Origin: Deltaproteobacteria bacterium
GTDB lineage: Bacteria; Desulfobacterota; Syntrophia; Syntrophales; JAAYKM01
Length of the DNA stretch: 17,081 nt
Direction of reading: 5' to 3'
NCBI GenBank assembly: GCA_019136935.1
Contig: JAGVTI010000329.1
Location: forward strand, 1-17,081
The notes beneath the pieces are model-generated. The model saw only the letters and a list, made by a program, of their open reading frames with translations, searched no databases and had not been told where the DNA came from. The translations under genes and the position numbers were made by a program. This document shows positions 1-7,701 of this stretch, one piece after another (position 1 is the stretch's first letter; each line of letters begins with the position of its first letter).

Positions 1-315
1 GGAACCGATAAGCCAGAGCAGGGAAACCTGGTTCCTGGTTTTGATCTTGTCGATCATGATGGAAAAGCCGTCATGGGCGTCGACCAGTTCAACGATGGTC
101 ATGGCGCCGAGCAGGAAAAACAGGATGTTCGCGATGTCGCTTAGATGGCGCAGCAAATTCTCGTTGGCGTGTTCCGCCAGGCCCGACAGGGCGAACAGGG
201 TCCAGCAGATCCCGCCGGTGAGCAAAGCCGATGCGGCTTTGTCTATTTTTAAGGGGTGTTCCAGAACGATGAATGAAAAGCCGGTTAAAAAAACGGCAAG
301 AATGATCATTTCCAT
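1..315 (-). CDS. nhaD: NhaD-type Na+/H+ antiporter, N-terminal part (runs off the left edge)
   Basis: The visible 105 codons encode a very hydrophobic N-terminus beginning MEMIILAVFLTGFSF. Motifs typical of the NhaD branch of the ArsB/NhaD ion-transporter superfamily follow: a LEHPLKIDKAASALL segment near residues 18-32, then DIANILFFLLGAMTIVELVD near residues 60-79. NhaD proteins are inner-membrane secondary transporters that export Na+ (or Li+) in exchange for protons. The frame is open to base 1, so most of the protein lies outside the window. ATG at 315 is preferred: an in-frame stop lies 12 bases further upstream and a GGAAA stretch precedes it; ATG at 309 is the alternative. The P-type ATPase ends 162 bases upstream on the same strand, so the two may share a transcript. 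The call rests on motif recognition from a fragment. Confidence 0.8.
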   Translation of the reverse strand, partial: MEMIILAVFLTGFSFIVLEHPLKIDKAASALLTGGICWTLFALSGLAEHANENLLRHLSDIANILFFLLGAMTIVELVDAHDGFSIMIDKIKTRNQVSLLWLIGS

Positions 316-477
316 CAGGTTTCCACGTCAGACTGAAATACGTTCAATAAGGGTGATCGCCTGTGCCGGACATTCAGACGCCGGGTTCAGGACGGCCGAC
401 GGCCTTGATTCCCCGCTTCCCCGGAGGGGGCTTCGCATTCCCGGTCATCGGGGTGTGATGAATTTTCCCGGCGGGTT

Positions 478-3213
478 TCATCGCGGAGCTCCGGCATCGG
501 CAAAATTGGAACCGGTATCCGGGGCGAATCTTTTGACCAGCCATTTTTCGCCGCCGACCACCGACATGACGACCGTCGCGGCAGCCAGAATGCGGATCCA
601 TGATTCCAACGCGATGGGTGCGCTGTGGAACAGGAGGTTCATGACGGGGAGGTACGTGAAGAGCAACTGCAGGAGAATCATGACGGATACACCCACGAAA
701 ATCCATGGATTGGAAAAAAAGCCTAGTTTTACGAAAGATCTTGTCAGGGAGCGGCAGTTGAAGAGATAAAAGATTTCGGACATGACGAAGACATTGACCG
801 CCACGGTTCTCGCTTGCAGTTCCGATGCGCCCATCACATCGAGTTCGTACTCGTAAAGTCCGAAAGCGCCGGCCAGCATCAGGACACCGACGAGGGTCAG
901 GCGCCGGATAAGCGTGGCGGTCAGGATCGGCTCGTCGGTCTGCCGCGGCGGCCTCTGCATGATGCCGGGTTCCCTGGGTTCGAAGGTCAGCATCAGGCCG
1001 AGGAGCACGGCGGTCGTCATGTTGATCCACAGGATCTGGACCGGCAGGATCGGCAACGCCGTTCCGAGCAATACCGCGGCCAGGATGACCAGCCCTTCTC
1101 CGAGATTCGTGGGCAGGGTCCAGATGATGAACTTGGTCAGGTTGTCGAAAATGCAGCGCCCCTCTTCCACGGCCGCTTCGATGGAAGCGAAGTTGTCATC
1201 CGTCAACACCATGTCCGCCGCTTCCTTGGCCACCTCGGTTCCGGTAATGCCCATGGCCACGCCGATATCCGCCCGCTTCAATGCAGGGGCGTCATTGACG
1301 CCGTCACCGGTCATGGCCACGATGTGACCCCGGGCCTGGATGGCCTCGACGAGCCGCAGTTTCTGTTCCGGCGTCACCCTGGCAAAAACGGAAACGGTTT
1401 CGGCTGCTTCGATCAGTTCCCCGTCCGAAAGACGGGCCAACTCCTTTCCCGTCAAAACTTTTTCGGCATGGGAAAGCCCGATCTTACCCGCAATAGCCGC
1501 CGCCGTGACCGCATGGTCGCCGGTTATCATCTTGACCTGGATCCCGGCGCTGTGGCAGTTTTTGACCGCCGCCGTCGATTCGGGACGAGGCGGATCGATC
1601 ATGCCCTGCAGACCAAGGAAGGTCATGCCCCCGTTGATATCTTCGTGAGTCAGCCGGGATGCGCCCTGGGCGAGATTCCGCTTGGCCAGCGCCAGGACCC
1701 GCAAGCCCTTGGAGGCCATTTCGTTTACCGCCGCGTGGATTTTTTCCGCCGACAGGTCTTCCCGGGAATCGTTCCGGGAAAGGGAAAAGGCGCAGCGTTC
1801 AAGAATCGCTTCCACGGAGCCTTTGGCATAGACGACGGGAAGGGGTCCCTCGGGAGATTTATGGAGGGTCGCCATGTACTGGTGATGGGATTCGAAGGGA
1901 ATCACGTCAACGCGGGGCCACAGGATTTTGATCTCGTCTTCGAAAAGTCCCCCCTTGACGGCGGCGGACAGCAGCGCACCTTCCGTCGGATCTCCCTGGA
2001 CCGTCAACCTTCCATCTTTTTCCGCGATCACGCTGTCGTTGCAGAGCAGCCCGCACCGGAGCGTTTCCATAAGCGCCGGTTTTCGAGAGGCATCGACCGC
2101 ACCGTTTTCGCCGATTATTTCGCCGGTGTAAGCGTATCCGGTACCGGTCACCTCAAAAAATTCTCCCCCCGCCATGATTTCCTGCACGGTCATCTGGTTT
2201 TCGGTCAGGGTTCCCGTCTTGTCCGAACAGATCACCGTTGTGCTCCCGAGGGTTTCCACGGCGGGGAGCTTGCGGATAATCGCCCTTTTGCGTGCCATGC
2301 GTGCCACGCCGATGGCCAGCGTGATGGTCATGGCGGCGGGGAGTCCCTCGGGAATCGCACCCACCGCCAGGGCCACGGCGGCCATGAACATTTCCGGCGC
2401 GCTTTCGCCGCGGACCAGGCCGATTGCGAAAGTGACGCCCCCGAGAAAGACAATCGCGTAGAGCAGATATCGGCTGAAGTCGGCGATCTTTCGCAGCAGG
2501 GGCGTTTCGAGATTCTCCGCGGAAGCGATCAGCTCCGAAATCCGGCCCACTTCCGTCTGGTCGCCGACGGCCACGACGATACCCGTTCCCTGCCCGTAGG
2601 TGATCAATGTCGAACCGTAGATCATGTTTCTCCGGTCCGCCAGGATCGTGTCATGGGGCAGGGGGCTTGTTTCCTTGGCCACCGGAATGGATTCCCCTGT
2701 GAGGGCCGATTCGTCCACCTTGAGATCCTTGGCGGCGAACAGCCGCATATCGGCGGGGACCTTGTCACCGGACTGCAGGAATACAATATCTCCCGGCAGC
2801 ACCTCTTCCGAAGAAACTCGCTGCCTCTGACCGGAACGGATGACCGTCGCCTCGGAAGTCATGGTTCTGGCAAGGGCCTCGATGGCTTTCACCGCCTTCG
2901 CTTCCTGGATGAAACCGACGACCGCATTGATCAGCACGACGCCGAGGATGACCCCGGAATCGACCCATTCCTTCAAGGTGATGGTGACCAGAGAGGCCGC
3001 CAGCAGGATGTAAACCAGGGGTTGATGGAACTGCAGGAGGAAGCGGGAAAGCGGCCCCCTGCCTTTTTTCGTGGTGATCGTGTTGGGACCGAAGCGCTGA
3101 CGCCGGTCTTCGATGTCGAACAGGTCGAGGCCCTTGCCCGGATCGCTTTCCAGGAGATCGATCACCTCTTCGGCGGGAAGATAATGCCAGTGCTTTCCGA
3201 TCAGTTTCTGCAT
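478..3213 (-). CDS. P-type cation-transporting ATPase (type II, Ca2+/Na+-ATPase-like)
   Basis: This 911-aa protein has the full P-type layout: an N-terminal cation-ATPase domain (about 5-70), TGES of the actuator domain at 172-175, the phosphorylation motif DKTGTLT at 331-337 (phosphorylated Asp331), the nucleotide-binding KGSVE at 464-468, and the hinge motif TGDGVNDAP at 635-643. About ten membrane segments flank these. M4 carries PEGLP (Glu289). M5 carries the Asn/Glu pair TNLGE (Asn703, Glu706). Both match ligand positions of SERCA-type Ca2+ pumps. In M6, WINMTTAVLLGL keeps the Asn (731) and Thr (734) but has Ala735 where SERCA has its ligand Asp. The transported ion therefore cannot be assigned; Ca2+, Na+ or another cation is possible. 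ATG at 3213 follows an AGGA about 10 bases upstream. The neighbouring antiporter suggests a role in ion homeostasis. Confidence 0.93.
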   Translation of the reverse strand: MQKLIGKHWHYLPAEEVIDLLESDPGKGLDLFDIEDRRQRFGPNTITTKKGRGPLSRFLLQFHQPLVYILLAASLVTITLKEWVDSGVILGVVLINAVVGFIQEAKAVKAIEALARTMTSEATVIRSGQRQRVSSEEVLPGDIVFLQSGDKVPADMRLFAAKDLKVDESALTGESIPVAKETSPLPHDTILADRRNMIYGSTLITYGQGTGIVVAVGDQTEVGRISELIASAENLETPLLRKIADFSRYLLYAIVFLGGVTFAIGLVRGESAPEMFMAAVALAVGAIPEGLPAAMTITLAIGVARMARKRAIIRKLPAVETLGSTTVICSDKTGTLTENQMTVQEIMAGGEFFEVTGTGYAYTGEIIGENGAVDASRKPALMETLRCGLLCNDSVIAEKDGRLTVQGDPTEGALLSAAVKGGLFEDEIKILWPRVDVIPFESHHQYMATLHKSPEGPLPVVYAKGSVEAILERCAFSLSRNDSREDLSAEKIHAAVNEMASKGLRVLALAKRNLAQGASRLTHEDINGGMTFLGLQGMIDPPRPESTAAVKNCHSAGIQVKMITGDHAVTAAAIAGKIGLSHAEKVLTGKELARLSDGELIEAAETVSVFARVTPEQKLRLVEAIQARGHIVAMTGDGVNDAPALKRADIGVAMGITGTEVAKEAADMVLTDDNFASIEAAVEEGRCIFDNLTKFIIWTLPTNLGEGLVILAAVLLGTALPILPVQILWINMTTAVLLGLMLTFEPREPGIMQRPPRQTDEPILTATLIRRLTLVGVLMLAGAFGLYEYELDVMGASELQARTVAVNVFVMSEIFYLFNCRSLTRSFVKLGFFSNPWIFVGVSVMILLQLLFTYLPVMNLLFHSAPIALESWIRILAAATVVMSVVGGEKWLVKRFAPDTGSNFADAGAPR

Positions 3214-3237
3214 GGTCTCACAATCCTGTCATTTCAT

Positions 3238-3269
3238 GGCAACCCGGGTTTCTGAATCTTCAGGTTGCC
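3238..3269 (-). promoter_or_regulatory. Hairpin in the 5' leader close to the ATPase start
   Basis: Seven-base arms GGCAACC (3238-3244) and GGTTGCC (3263-3269) can pair. The interval also contains the self-complementary AACCCGGGTT (3241-3250), which could pair differently with CCGGG at 3268-3272. On the ATPase transcript this lies about 25 bases before the start codon, so it could influence translation. No known RNA family was recognised. Confidence 0.35.
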
Positions 3270-3343
3270 GGGTCGGCAAGATCCATCCAAACCTTGCGCC
3301 GCGACGACGTTACCTCTCTTGGGAATCGACCTTTGCTTGAACG

Positions 3344-3376
3344 AAAAAGCCGCCTGACAACCTGTCAGATGGCGGC
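3344..3376 (-). terminator. Intrinsic-terminator-like hairpin inside the ATPase leader
   Basis: On the minus strand, GCCGCC pairs with GGCGGC and an inner TGACA pairs with TGTCA around an ACC-type loop, with a 3-base bulge at 3368-3370. Five U residues follow directly. It lies about 130 bases upstream of the ATPase start, and no credible minus-strand gene precedes it. It therefore looks like an attenuator in the ATPase leader rather than the end of a gene. Confidence 0.6.
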
Positions 3377-3396
3377 CCAACCATCTCTCTTTTACC

Positions 3397-3422
3397 TCTA
3401 TGGAATGCATGTCTTCCATAGA
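3397..3422 (-). repeat. Perfect 9-bp inverted repeat upstream of the attenuator
   Basis: TCTATGGAA (3397-3405) and TTCCATAGA (3414-3422) are exact reverse complements around an 8-base spacer containing ATGCAT. It lies in the putative ATPase leader between the promoter and the terminator-like hairpin. It could be an RNA stem or a DNA operator; the sequence does not decide. Confidence 0.5.
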
Positions 3423-3490
3423 CCCGTCAGGATGATTTGTGAAAATTTTAGTATGGAAAATATCGGAAAGTCGAGTTTTATTTGCCTTAT

Positions 3491-3520
3491 TTTATCAGAA
3501 AAGATAAAAATACGTTTCAA
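3491..3520 (-). promoter_or_regulatory. Putative sigma-70-type promoter for the ATPase transcript
   Basis: Read on the minus strand, TTGAAA (3515-3520) and GATAAA (3491-3496) are separated by 18 bases in an A+T-rich stretch. Transcription would start near 3484 and give a leader of roughly 270 bases. Only a consensus match by eye supports this. Confidence 0.35.
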
Positions 3521-3522
3521 TA

Positions 3523-3765
3523 TGTGTCTGAGCCCGGTGCCGACGATCATGATGATGGGGTGGATGCGGGAGTCCTGCAGCGGGCGCAGGCATCGGAGAA
3601 ACGGCTTTCTTGCAAAGCGGTTTCGTACATGTTCGGCGGTGGAATAAAAGATTTTACTTTGTCCGGGAAACTGCTGTACAGGGTTTACCATGAACAATTC
3701 GTATGCAAATTATCTTTTACCCCGCTCAACGGATTCGGGTCGGGATTTTTCTCTAAGGTCGGATA
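3523..3765. other. Intergenic region between the divergent ATPase and MarR genes
   Basis: The whole divergent gap spans 3214-3765. The left half holds the ATPase leader elements listed separately. In this right half I see no protein with family features in any frame and no clear -35/-10 pair for the plus-strand operon. The only notable sequence is the 8-bp palindrome CTGTACAG at 3674-3681. MarR proteins usually bind palindromes near their own promoter, so an operator may lie here. Confidence 0.4.
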
Positions 3766-4266
3766 ATGGAAAAAAAAGACAGGATTGCGGACATCATTGA
3801 TAATGTCCGCCGGGTGTTTCAAATACTGCATGAGCAGTCGAAAAAGGCGGAGAAGGAAACGGGCCTGACCTCTCCACAGCTCTGGGCGATCAAGGTGATC
3901 GCCGATTCGGCCCCGGTGCGGGTTTCGGAGTTGGCGCGCCGCATGTACCTTCACCCGGCGACGGTCGTGGGTATTCTGGATCGGCTTGAGGCGAGGGGAT
4001 TGGCGAAACGCAGGGGATGTGAAAAAGATCATCGGGTTGTTCTGGTCGATCTGACGGATAAGGGGCGGAGCCTGGTGGTGTCCGCACCGGGCGTCGCACA
4101 GGGGTTTCTGGTGTCCGGCCTCGAACAATTGTCCGGCGATGTTCTGGAGGAAATAAACGGAGGGTTGAGCAAACTGGTTCAAATCTTCGGCGCTCAGAAA
4201 ATCCCGCCCAAGTTGATCATGTCATCGGAGATGAACGTGCCCGGCGAAAGGCAGCAAAAAGGGTAG
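3766..4266 (+). CDS. MarR-family transcriptional regulator
   Basis: The 166-aa protein has the MarR layout: an N-terminal dimerisation helix, then a winged helix-turn-helix at about 36-105. The recognition region is VSELARRMYLHPATVVGILD. The wing follows, with the family DxR pattern (KDHR near 87-90) and the usual LTDKG after it. MarR proteins are dimeric DNA-binding regulators, often autoregulatory repressors released by a small ligand. AAGG precedes the ATG by about 8 bases. The sugar-phosphate phosphatase gene begins 20 bases downstream, so this is the first gene of the cluster and the natural candidate for its regulator. The ligand cannot be predicted, and the roughly 30-residue C-terminal tail beyond the usual fold shows no motif. 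Confidence 0.9.
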   Translation: MEKKDRIADIIDNVRRVFQILHEQSKKAEKETGLTSPQLWAIKVIADSAPVRVSELARRMYLHPATVVGILDRLEARGLAKRRGCEKDHRVVLVDLTDKGRSLVVSAPGVAQGFLVSGLEQLSGDVLEEINGGLSKLVQIFGAQKIPPKLIMSSEMNVPGERQQKG

Positions 4267-4286
4267 ACAAAGCCGGGAGGATTTGC

Positions 4287-5165
4287 ATGAGCGAACGGGA
4301 GAATGGAACCGGGGAACAGGGGACTTCCGCAGAAACTGGGATGATCATCTTCACGGATCTTGACGGAACCCTGCTGGATCGGGAGAGTTATGCATTCGAT
4401 CAAGCCCGGTTCGCTCTCGGCAGGATCCGGGATCTGGCCGTTCCGTTGATCATCACGACCAGCAAAACGCGGGCCGAGGTTGAGGTTCTTCAGTGTGAGA
4501 TGGGAATAGAGGAGCCGTTTATCACCGAAAATGGGGGAGGTGTGTTCTTTCCCCGGCTGTACCGGGGATTCCGGATAAAAGGTGCTTTCGAAAAGGGAGC
4601 TTACCAGTGTTTATGCCTGGGGAGATCCTATGAAGCCATCCGTGAATTTTTAAATGATGACGTCAAAGGCCGCCTGGCGGTTCGCGGTTTCGGGGATCTA
4701 TCGGTCGAGGAACTCATGGTCCTGGCAAACCTTTCCCGGCAGGAGGCTGAACGGGCCCGCCGTCGTGAATTTGCGGAACCGCTTTGGATCGGAAATCCCG
4801 GGGATATTCCCCGATTGGCGGATCTGGCCGGTCGGGCGGGGTTGACGCTGACAAAAGGGGATCGTTTTTACCATCTGATTGACCGGCGTCAGGATAAAGG
4901 AAAGGCTGTGAAAAAGGTGACGGATATTTTCAGGGCAAACCTGGGACAGAACGTCCGGACCGTCGGTATCGGCGGCAGCCGCAATGATCTGCCCATGCTG
5001 GAAAACGTGGACGTGCCGGTTCTGATCCCCCATCCGGACGGGCACTATGAGGAAACCGGATTGCTGAATCCCCGGAAAGCGCCGTATCCGGGAAGCCGCG
5101 GATGGAACGCGGCGGTGATGGAGCTGTTCGATGATTTCACGAGAAACCCTCAGGGAGATATTTGA
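4287..5165 (+). CDS. HAD phosphatase, mannosyl-/glucosyl-3-phosphoglycerate phosphatase family
   Basis: The 292-aa protein is a Cof-type HAD hydrolase resembling mannosyl-3-phosphoglycerate phosphatase (MpgP; EC 3.1.3.70 in that family), which removes phosphate from hexosyl-3-phosphoglycerates. Motif I is TDLDGTLLD (nucleophile Asp24, Asp26), motif II is TTSKTRAE (57-64), the family ENGGGVF lies at 81-87, and a motif III lysine is in DKGKA (Lys204). Motif IV reads GGSRNDLPML. The first Asp of the usual GDSxND is Gly230; Asp234 is kept. An N-terminal extension of about 18 residues precedes the fold. A GGGAGG site lies 6 bases before ATG 4287. The gene overlaps the glycerate kinase by 35 bases. 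With GpgS in the same operon, the likely substrate is glucosyl-3-phosphoglycerate or a further-glycosylated form. MggB, the mannosylglucosyl-3-phosphoglycerate phosphatase, is an alternative role. Confidence 0.85.
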   Translation: MSERENGTGEQGTSAETGMIIFTDLDGTLLDRESYAFDQARFALGRIRDLAVPLIITTSKTRAEVEVLQCEMGIEEPFITENGGGVFFPRLYRGFRIKGAFEKGAYQCLCLGRSYEAIREFLNDDVKGRLAVRGFGDLSVEELMVLANLSRQEAERARRREFAEPLWIGNPGDIPRLADLAGRAGLTLTKGDRFYHLIDRRQDKGKAVKKVTDIFRANLGQNVRTVGIGGSRNDLPMLENVDVPVLIPHPDGHYEETGLLNPRKAPYPGSRGWNAAVMELFDDFTRNPQGDI

Positions 5166-6438
5166 TCATGCCTTAAGGTCGGTTTCCCCTGAAAGCATGA
5201 TATGCCGGGATGTGATCCGGTCAGGTGACCGCCTCCAGATTCAGGGCGTTCCCTATTCCCTGGCCGGATTCGATCATGTCCACATATGCGGCAGCGGCAA
5301 GGCGGCGGCCAGGATGGCCGTTTCCCTGGAAGCGCTCCTGCAGGACCGGCTTGCCGGAGGAATCGTTGTGACCAACGAATCGGGATACCGGTCCGACGGA
5401 TTGAAGTTTCTTACCTCTTCCCACCCCCTTCCGACGGAAAAAAGCCTGTCGGCGGCGGAAAACATGTCGAATTACCTGTCGCGGCTCTCCCCGAACGACC
5501 TCTGTATCTATCTGCTTTCAGGGGGGAGTTCGGCCCTGGTTGAAAAACCGCTGCCCCCCGTGACGCTGGCGGAATTTCAGGCGTTATCCTCCCTGCTCTT
5601 GAAAAGCGGCATGCGTATCGGTGAAATGAACGCGATCCGGAAACATCTTTCCACGGTGAAGGGGGGACGGCTGGGTAAACTGGTTCCGGGGCCGGTCATC
5701 GTTCTGGTCATTTCCGATGTGATCGGCGACGACCTGGAGGCGATCGGATCCGCTCCCTTCCATTCGGACCGTTCCACCTATCGGGATGTCCGGTCGATTC
5801 TGGAACGCCATGCGCTATGGGGCCAGGTTCCGGATTCCATACGCCGCGTCGTTGAAGACGGTCTTGCCGGCCGGATCGATGAAACCGTCAAGGCCGTTCC
5901 GGACCGTATTCACCATTACCTGTTGGGCAGCAATTTGAAATTTCTCGAGGAAGCAAAACGGAAAGCGGACGAGGCGGGGATCGACGCCCACATCATGACG
6001 TCGTCTCTATACGGCGAGGCCGGGGAAGTGGCGAAGGTTCTCGTTGGCCTGGCCCGGGAAATCAGGAAAACGGGGAATCCCTTTCGGCCCCCGGTATGCC
6101 TTCTTTTCGGCGGGGAGACGACGGTGACCGTGAGGGGATCCGGGACAGGAGGGCGCAGCCAGCAGTTGTGCCTTTCCTTCCTGGCGGAATCGGGTTTTTC
6201 CGCGGAGGGTATGCTGCTCAGCGCCGGTTCCGACGGCATCGACGGCAACTCCGATGCCGCGGGCGCCGTCGTCGACGACGGAACCATCGACAGGATGAAC
6301 CGGTTGGGCCTCGATCCGGATTCTTATCTCAGCCGGAACGACGCCTACCATTTCTTCAGGCAGACGGGTGATCTGCTCTTCACGGGACCGACGGGAACCA
6401 ATGTCATGGACATGCAGATTCTTTACATCGGGGGGTGA
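5131..6438 (+). CDS. Glycerate 2-kinase, MOFRL family (GckA/TtuD type)
   Basis: The 435-aa protein matches class II glycerate kinases (DUF4147 plus MOFRL domain), which phosphorylate D-glycerate with ATP to 2-phosphoglycerate in the cytoplasm. Visible landmarks are GSGKAA (54-59), SSHPLPTE (96-103), LLSGGSSALVEKP (128-140), NAIRKHLSTVKGGRL (167-181), and SDVIGDDLEAIGSAP (195-209). The C-terminal MOFRL features follow: GGETTVTV with GTGGRSQQ near 330-350, GSDGIDGNSDAAG near 372-384, and TGPTGTN near 418-424. Length is normal. ATG 5131 lies inside the end of the phosphatase gene with GGAG about 8 bases before it, which suggests translational coupling. In this operon it could recycle glycerate from breakdown of a sugar-glycerate solute, or set the free glycerate pool available to the glycosyltransferases. 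The second role is inference. Confidence 0.92.
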   Translation: MISRETLREIFDHALRSVSPESMICRDVIRSGDRLQIQGVPYSLAGFDHVHICGSGKAAARMAVSLEALLQDRLAGGIVVTNESGYRSDGLKFLTSSHPLPTEKSLSAAENMSNYLSRLSPNDLCIYLLSGGSSALVEKPLPPVTLAEFQALSSLLLKSGMRIGEMNAIRKHLSTVKGGRLGKLVPGPVIVLVISDVIGDDLEAIGSAPFHSDRSTYRDVRSILERHALWGQVPDSIRRVVEDGLAGRIDETVKAVPDRIHHYLLGSNLKFLEEAKRKADEAGIDAHIMTSSLYGEAGEVAKVLVGLAREIRKTGNPFRPPVCLLFGGETTVTVRGSGTGGRSQQLCLSFLAESGFSAEGMLLSAGSDGIDGNSDAAGAVVDDGTIDRMNRLGLDPDSYLSRNDAYHFFRQTGDLLFTGPTGTNVMDMQILYIGG

Positions 6439-6440
6439 AA

Positions 6441-7691
6441 ATGAAAGCCATTACGACGAGAAGATTTTCCACGGCCTTGCGAGACGCCGTCAGACAAAAG
6501 ATCGAAGACCTGGGAGAGGTCGATTTTATGGTCGGTATCCCCTCCTATGGCAGCGATTCATCGATTACCCACGTCATTAACACGGTTTATAAAGGCCTCG
6601 ACACATACTTTCACGGCAGCAGGGCCCTGATCATGGTATCCGACGGCGGGTCAACCGACGATACGCGGGATATCGCCCGGGGAGTTGAACTTGGTTCTTT
6701 TCATGTCGAGAAGATCGTGACGATTTATCGGGGTGTTCCAGGAAAGGGATCGGCCCTGCGGGCCGTTTTCGAGGCGGCCAGGTTTCTGAAGCCCCGGGCC
6801 CTGGCGGTGTTCGACGCCGACCTGGTATCGATCGAACCGGTCTGGGTCAAAAACCTCCTGGAGCCGGTCCTGGAGGGACATGATTTCGTCGCCCCCGACT
6901 ACAATCGCTATAAACTGGATGGAACCATTACCAATACCATTGCCTATCATCTGACCCGGGCGCTTTACGGTTTTCGCATCCGCCAGCCCATCGGCGGGGA
7001 TTTCGGCCTGTCCCTGCCCCTCATCCGGCATTATCTGGAACAGGAGGTCTGGGAAAGCGATGTGGCGAAATTCGGGATCGATATCTGGATGACCGTTACG
7101 GCGATCGTGAACGGATTCAACATCTGCCAGTCGAAACTGGGCGTGAAAGTGCACGGGAGGAAAGACCCGGCTGCGGATTTGGGCCCGATGTTCCGCCAGG
7201 TCATGGGAACCCTTTTCCGCCTGATGGAAACGACGAGTCATTTCTGGAAGGATGTGAAAGAGTCCCGGGATGTTCCGACGTTTGGAAATTACGTGGGAGG
7301 TAGCCCCGAACCATTTGAAATCAACCTGGAGGATCTGATTGAATATTTTCGAATCGGTTTCAGGAATTTCGGCGGTATCTGGAAGCAGATCCTCGACGAG
7401 AACGATTTCCGGGAGATTACGGCGCTGGCGGAGCAAACGGAGAGAAAGGCCTTTTATCTCTCCATCGCGGCATGGATAAGAATCGTTTACCGTTATGCCA
7501 ACGCCTTTCACGAGACGCCCCGGCAGAGAATGAAGCTGCTGGACACCATGATTCCCCTTTACTATGCCCGGGTCGCGTCTCTCGTTCATGAGCTCGAGGA
7601 CAGCGACGACGACCGCCTCGGGGAGTTCTTTTCCGGTCAGGCGAAGATGTTCGAGGACATGAAGGAATACCTGATCGACCTTTGGAAATAA
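6441..7691 (+). CDS. GT-A-fold glycosyltransferase, putative hexosylglycerate-forming (paralogue A)
   Basis: The 416-aa protein is a nucleotide-sugar glycosyltransferase. It has GIPSYGSD near 32-39, DGGSTDDT (68-75), PGKGSALRA (100-108), and a DxD metal-binding motif in FDADL (about 124-128). Then come RQPIGGDF (181-188), FGIDIWMT (211-218), and a conserved His near 238. The order PGKG, DAD, QPxGG, GID, His resembles retaining mannosylglycerate synthase (GT78, Rhodothermus) and related single-step synthases. That link is a pattern seen by eye, not an alignment. ATG 6441 is preferred because GGGGGG precedes it; GTG 6435 is possible but lacks a ribosome site. The start nearly abuts the glycerate kinase stop. 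The gene at 9088-10341 is a clear paralogue. Likely acceptors are glycerate, phosphoglycerate or glucosyl(phospho)glycerate; donor unknown. Confidence 0.8.
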   Translation: MKAITTRRFSTALRDAVRQKIEDLGEVDFMVGIPSYGSDSSITHVINTVYKGLDTYFHGSRALIMVSDGGSTDDTRDIARGVELGSFHVEKIVTIYRGVPGKGSALRAVFEAARFLKPRALAVFDADLVSIEPVWVKNLLEPVLEGHDFVAPDYNRYKLDGTITNTIAYHLTRALYGFRIRQPIGGDFGLSLPLIRHYLEQEVWESDVAKFGIDIWMTVTAIVNGFNICQSKLGVKVHGRKDPAADLGPMFRQVMGTLFRLMETTSHFWKDVKESRDVPTFGNYVGGSPEPFEINLEDLIEYFRIGFRNFGGIWKQILDENDFREITALAEQTERKAFYLSIAAWIRIVYRYANAFHETPRQRMKLLDTMIPLYYARVASLVHELEDSDDDRLGEFFSGQAKMFEDMKEYLIDLWK

Positions 7692-7701
7692 GGAGTTGAA
7701 T

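Noticed and set aside
814..3255. Very long open reading frame on the plus strand opposite the P-type ATPase (813 codons)
   Set aside because: It is rich in Arg, Gly, His and Asp with no domain, and lies fully antisense to a protein with every P-type ATPase motif. High G+C codon bias leaves the opposite strand open.
3214..3420. c-di-GMP (GEMM), yybP-ykoY or ydaO riboswitch in the ATPase leader
   Set aside because: A few words such as GCAAAG look GEMM-like, but the order and conserved cores do not match any of these classes well enough.
3294..3766. Small open frames of 60-117 codons in the ATPase-MarR gap on both strands
   Set aside because: No family features, no convincing ribosome sites, and they overlap hairpins and each other. 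The region reads better as a leader and promoter region.
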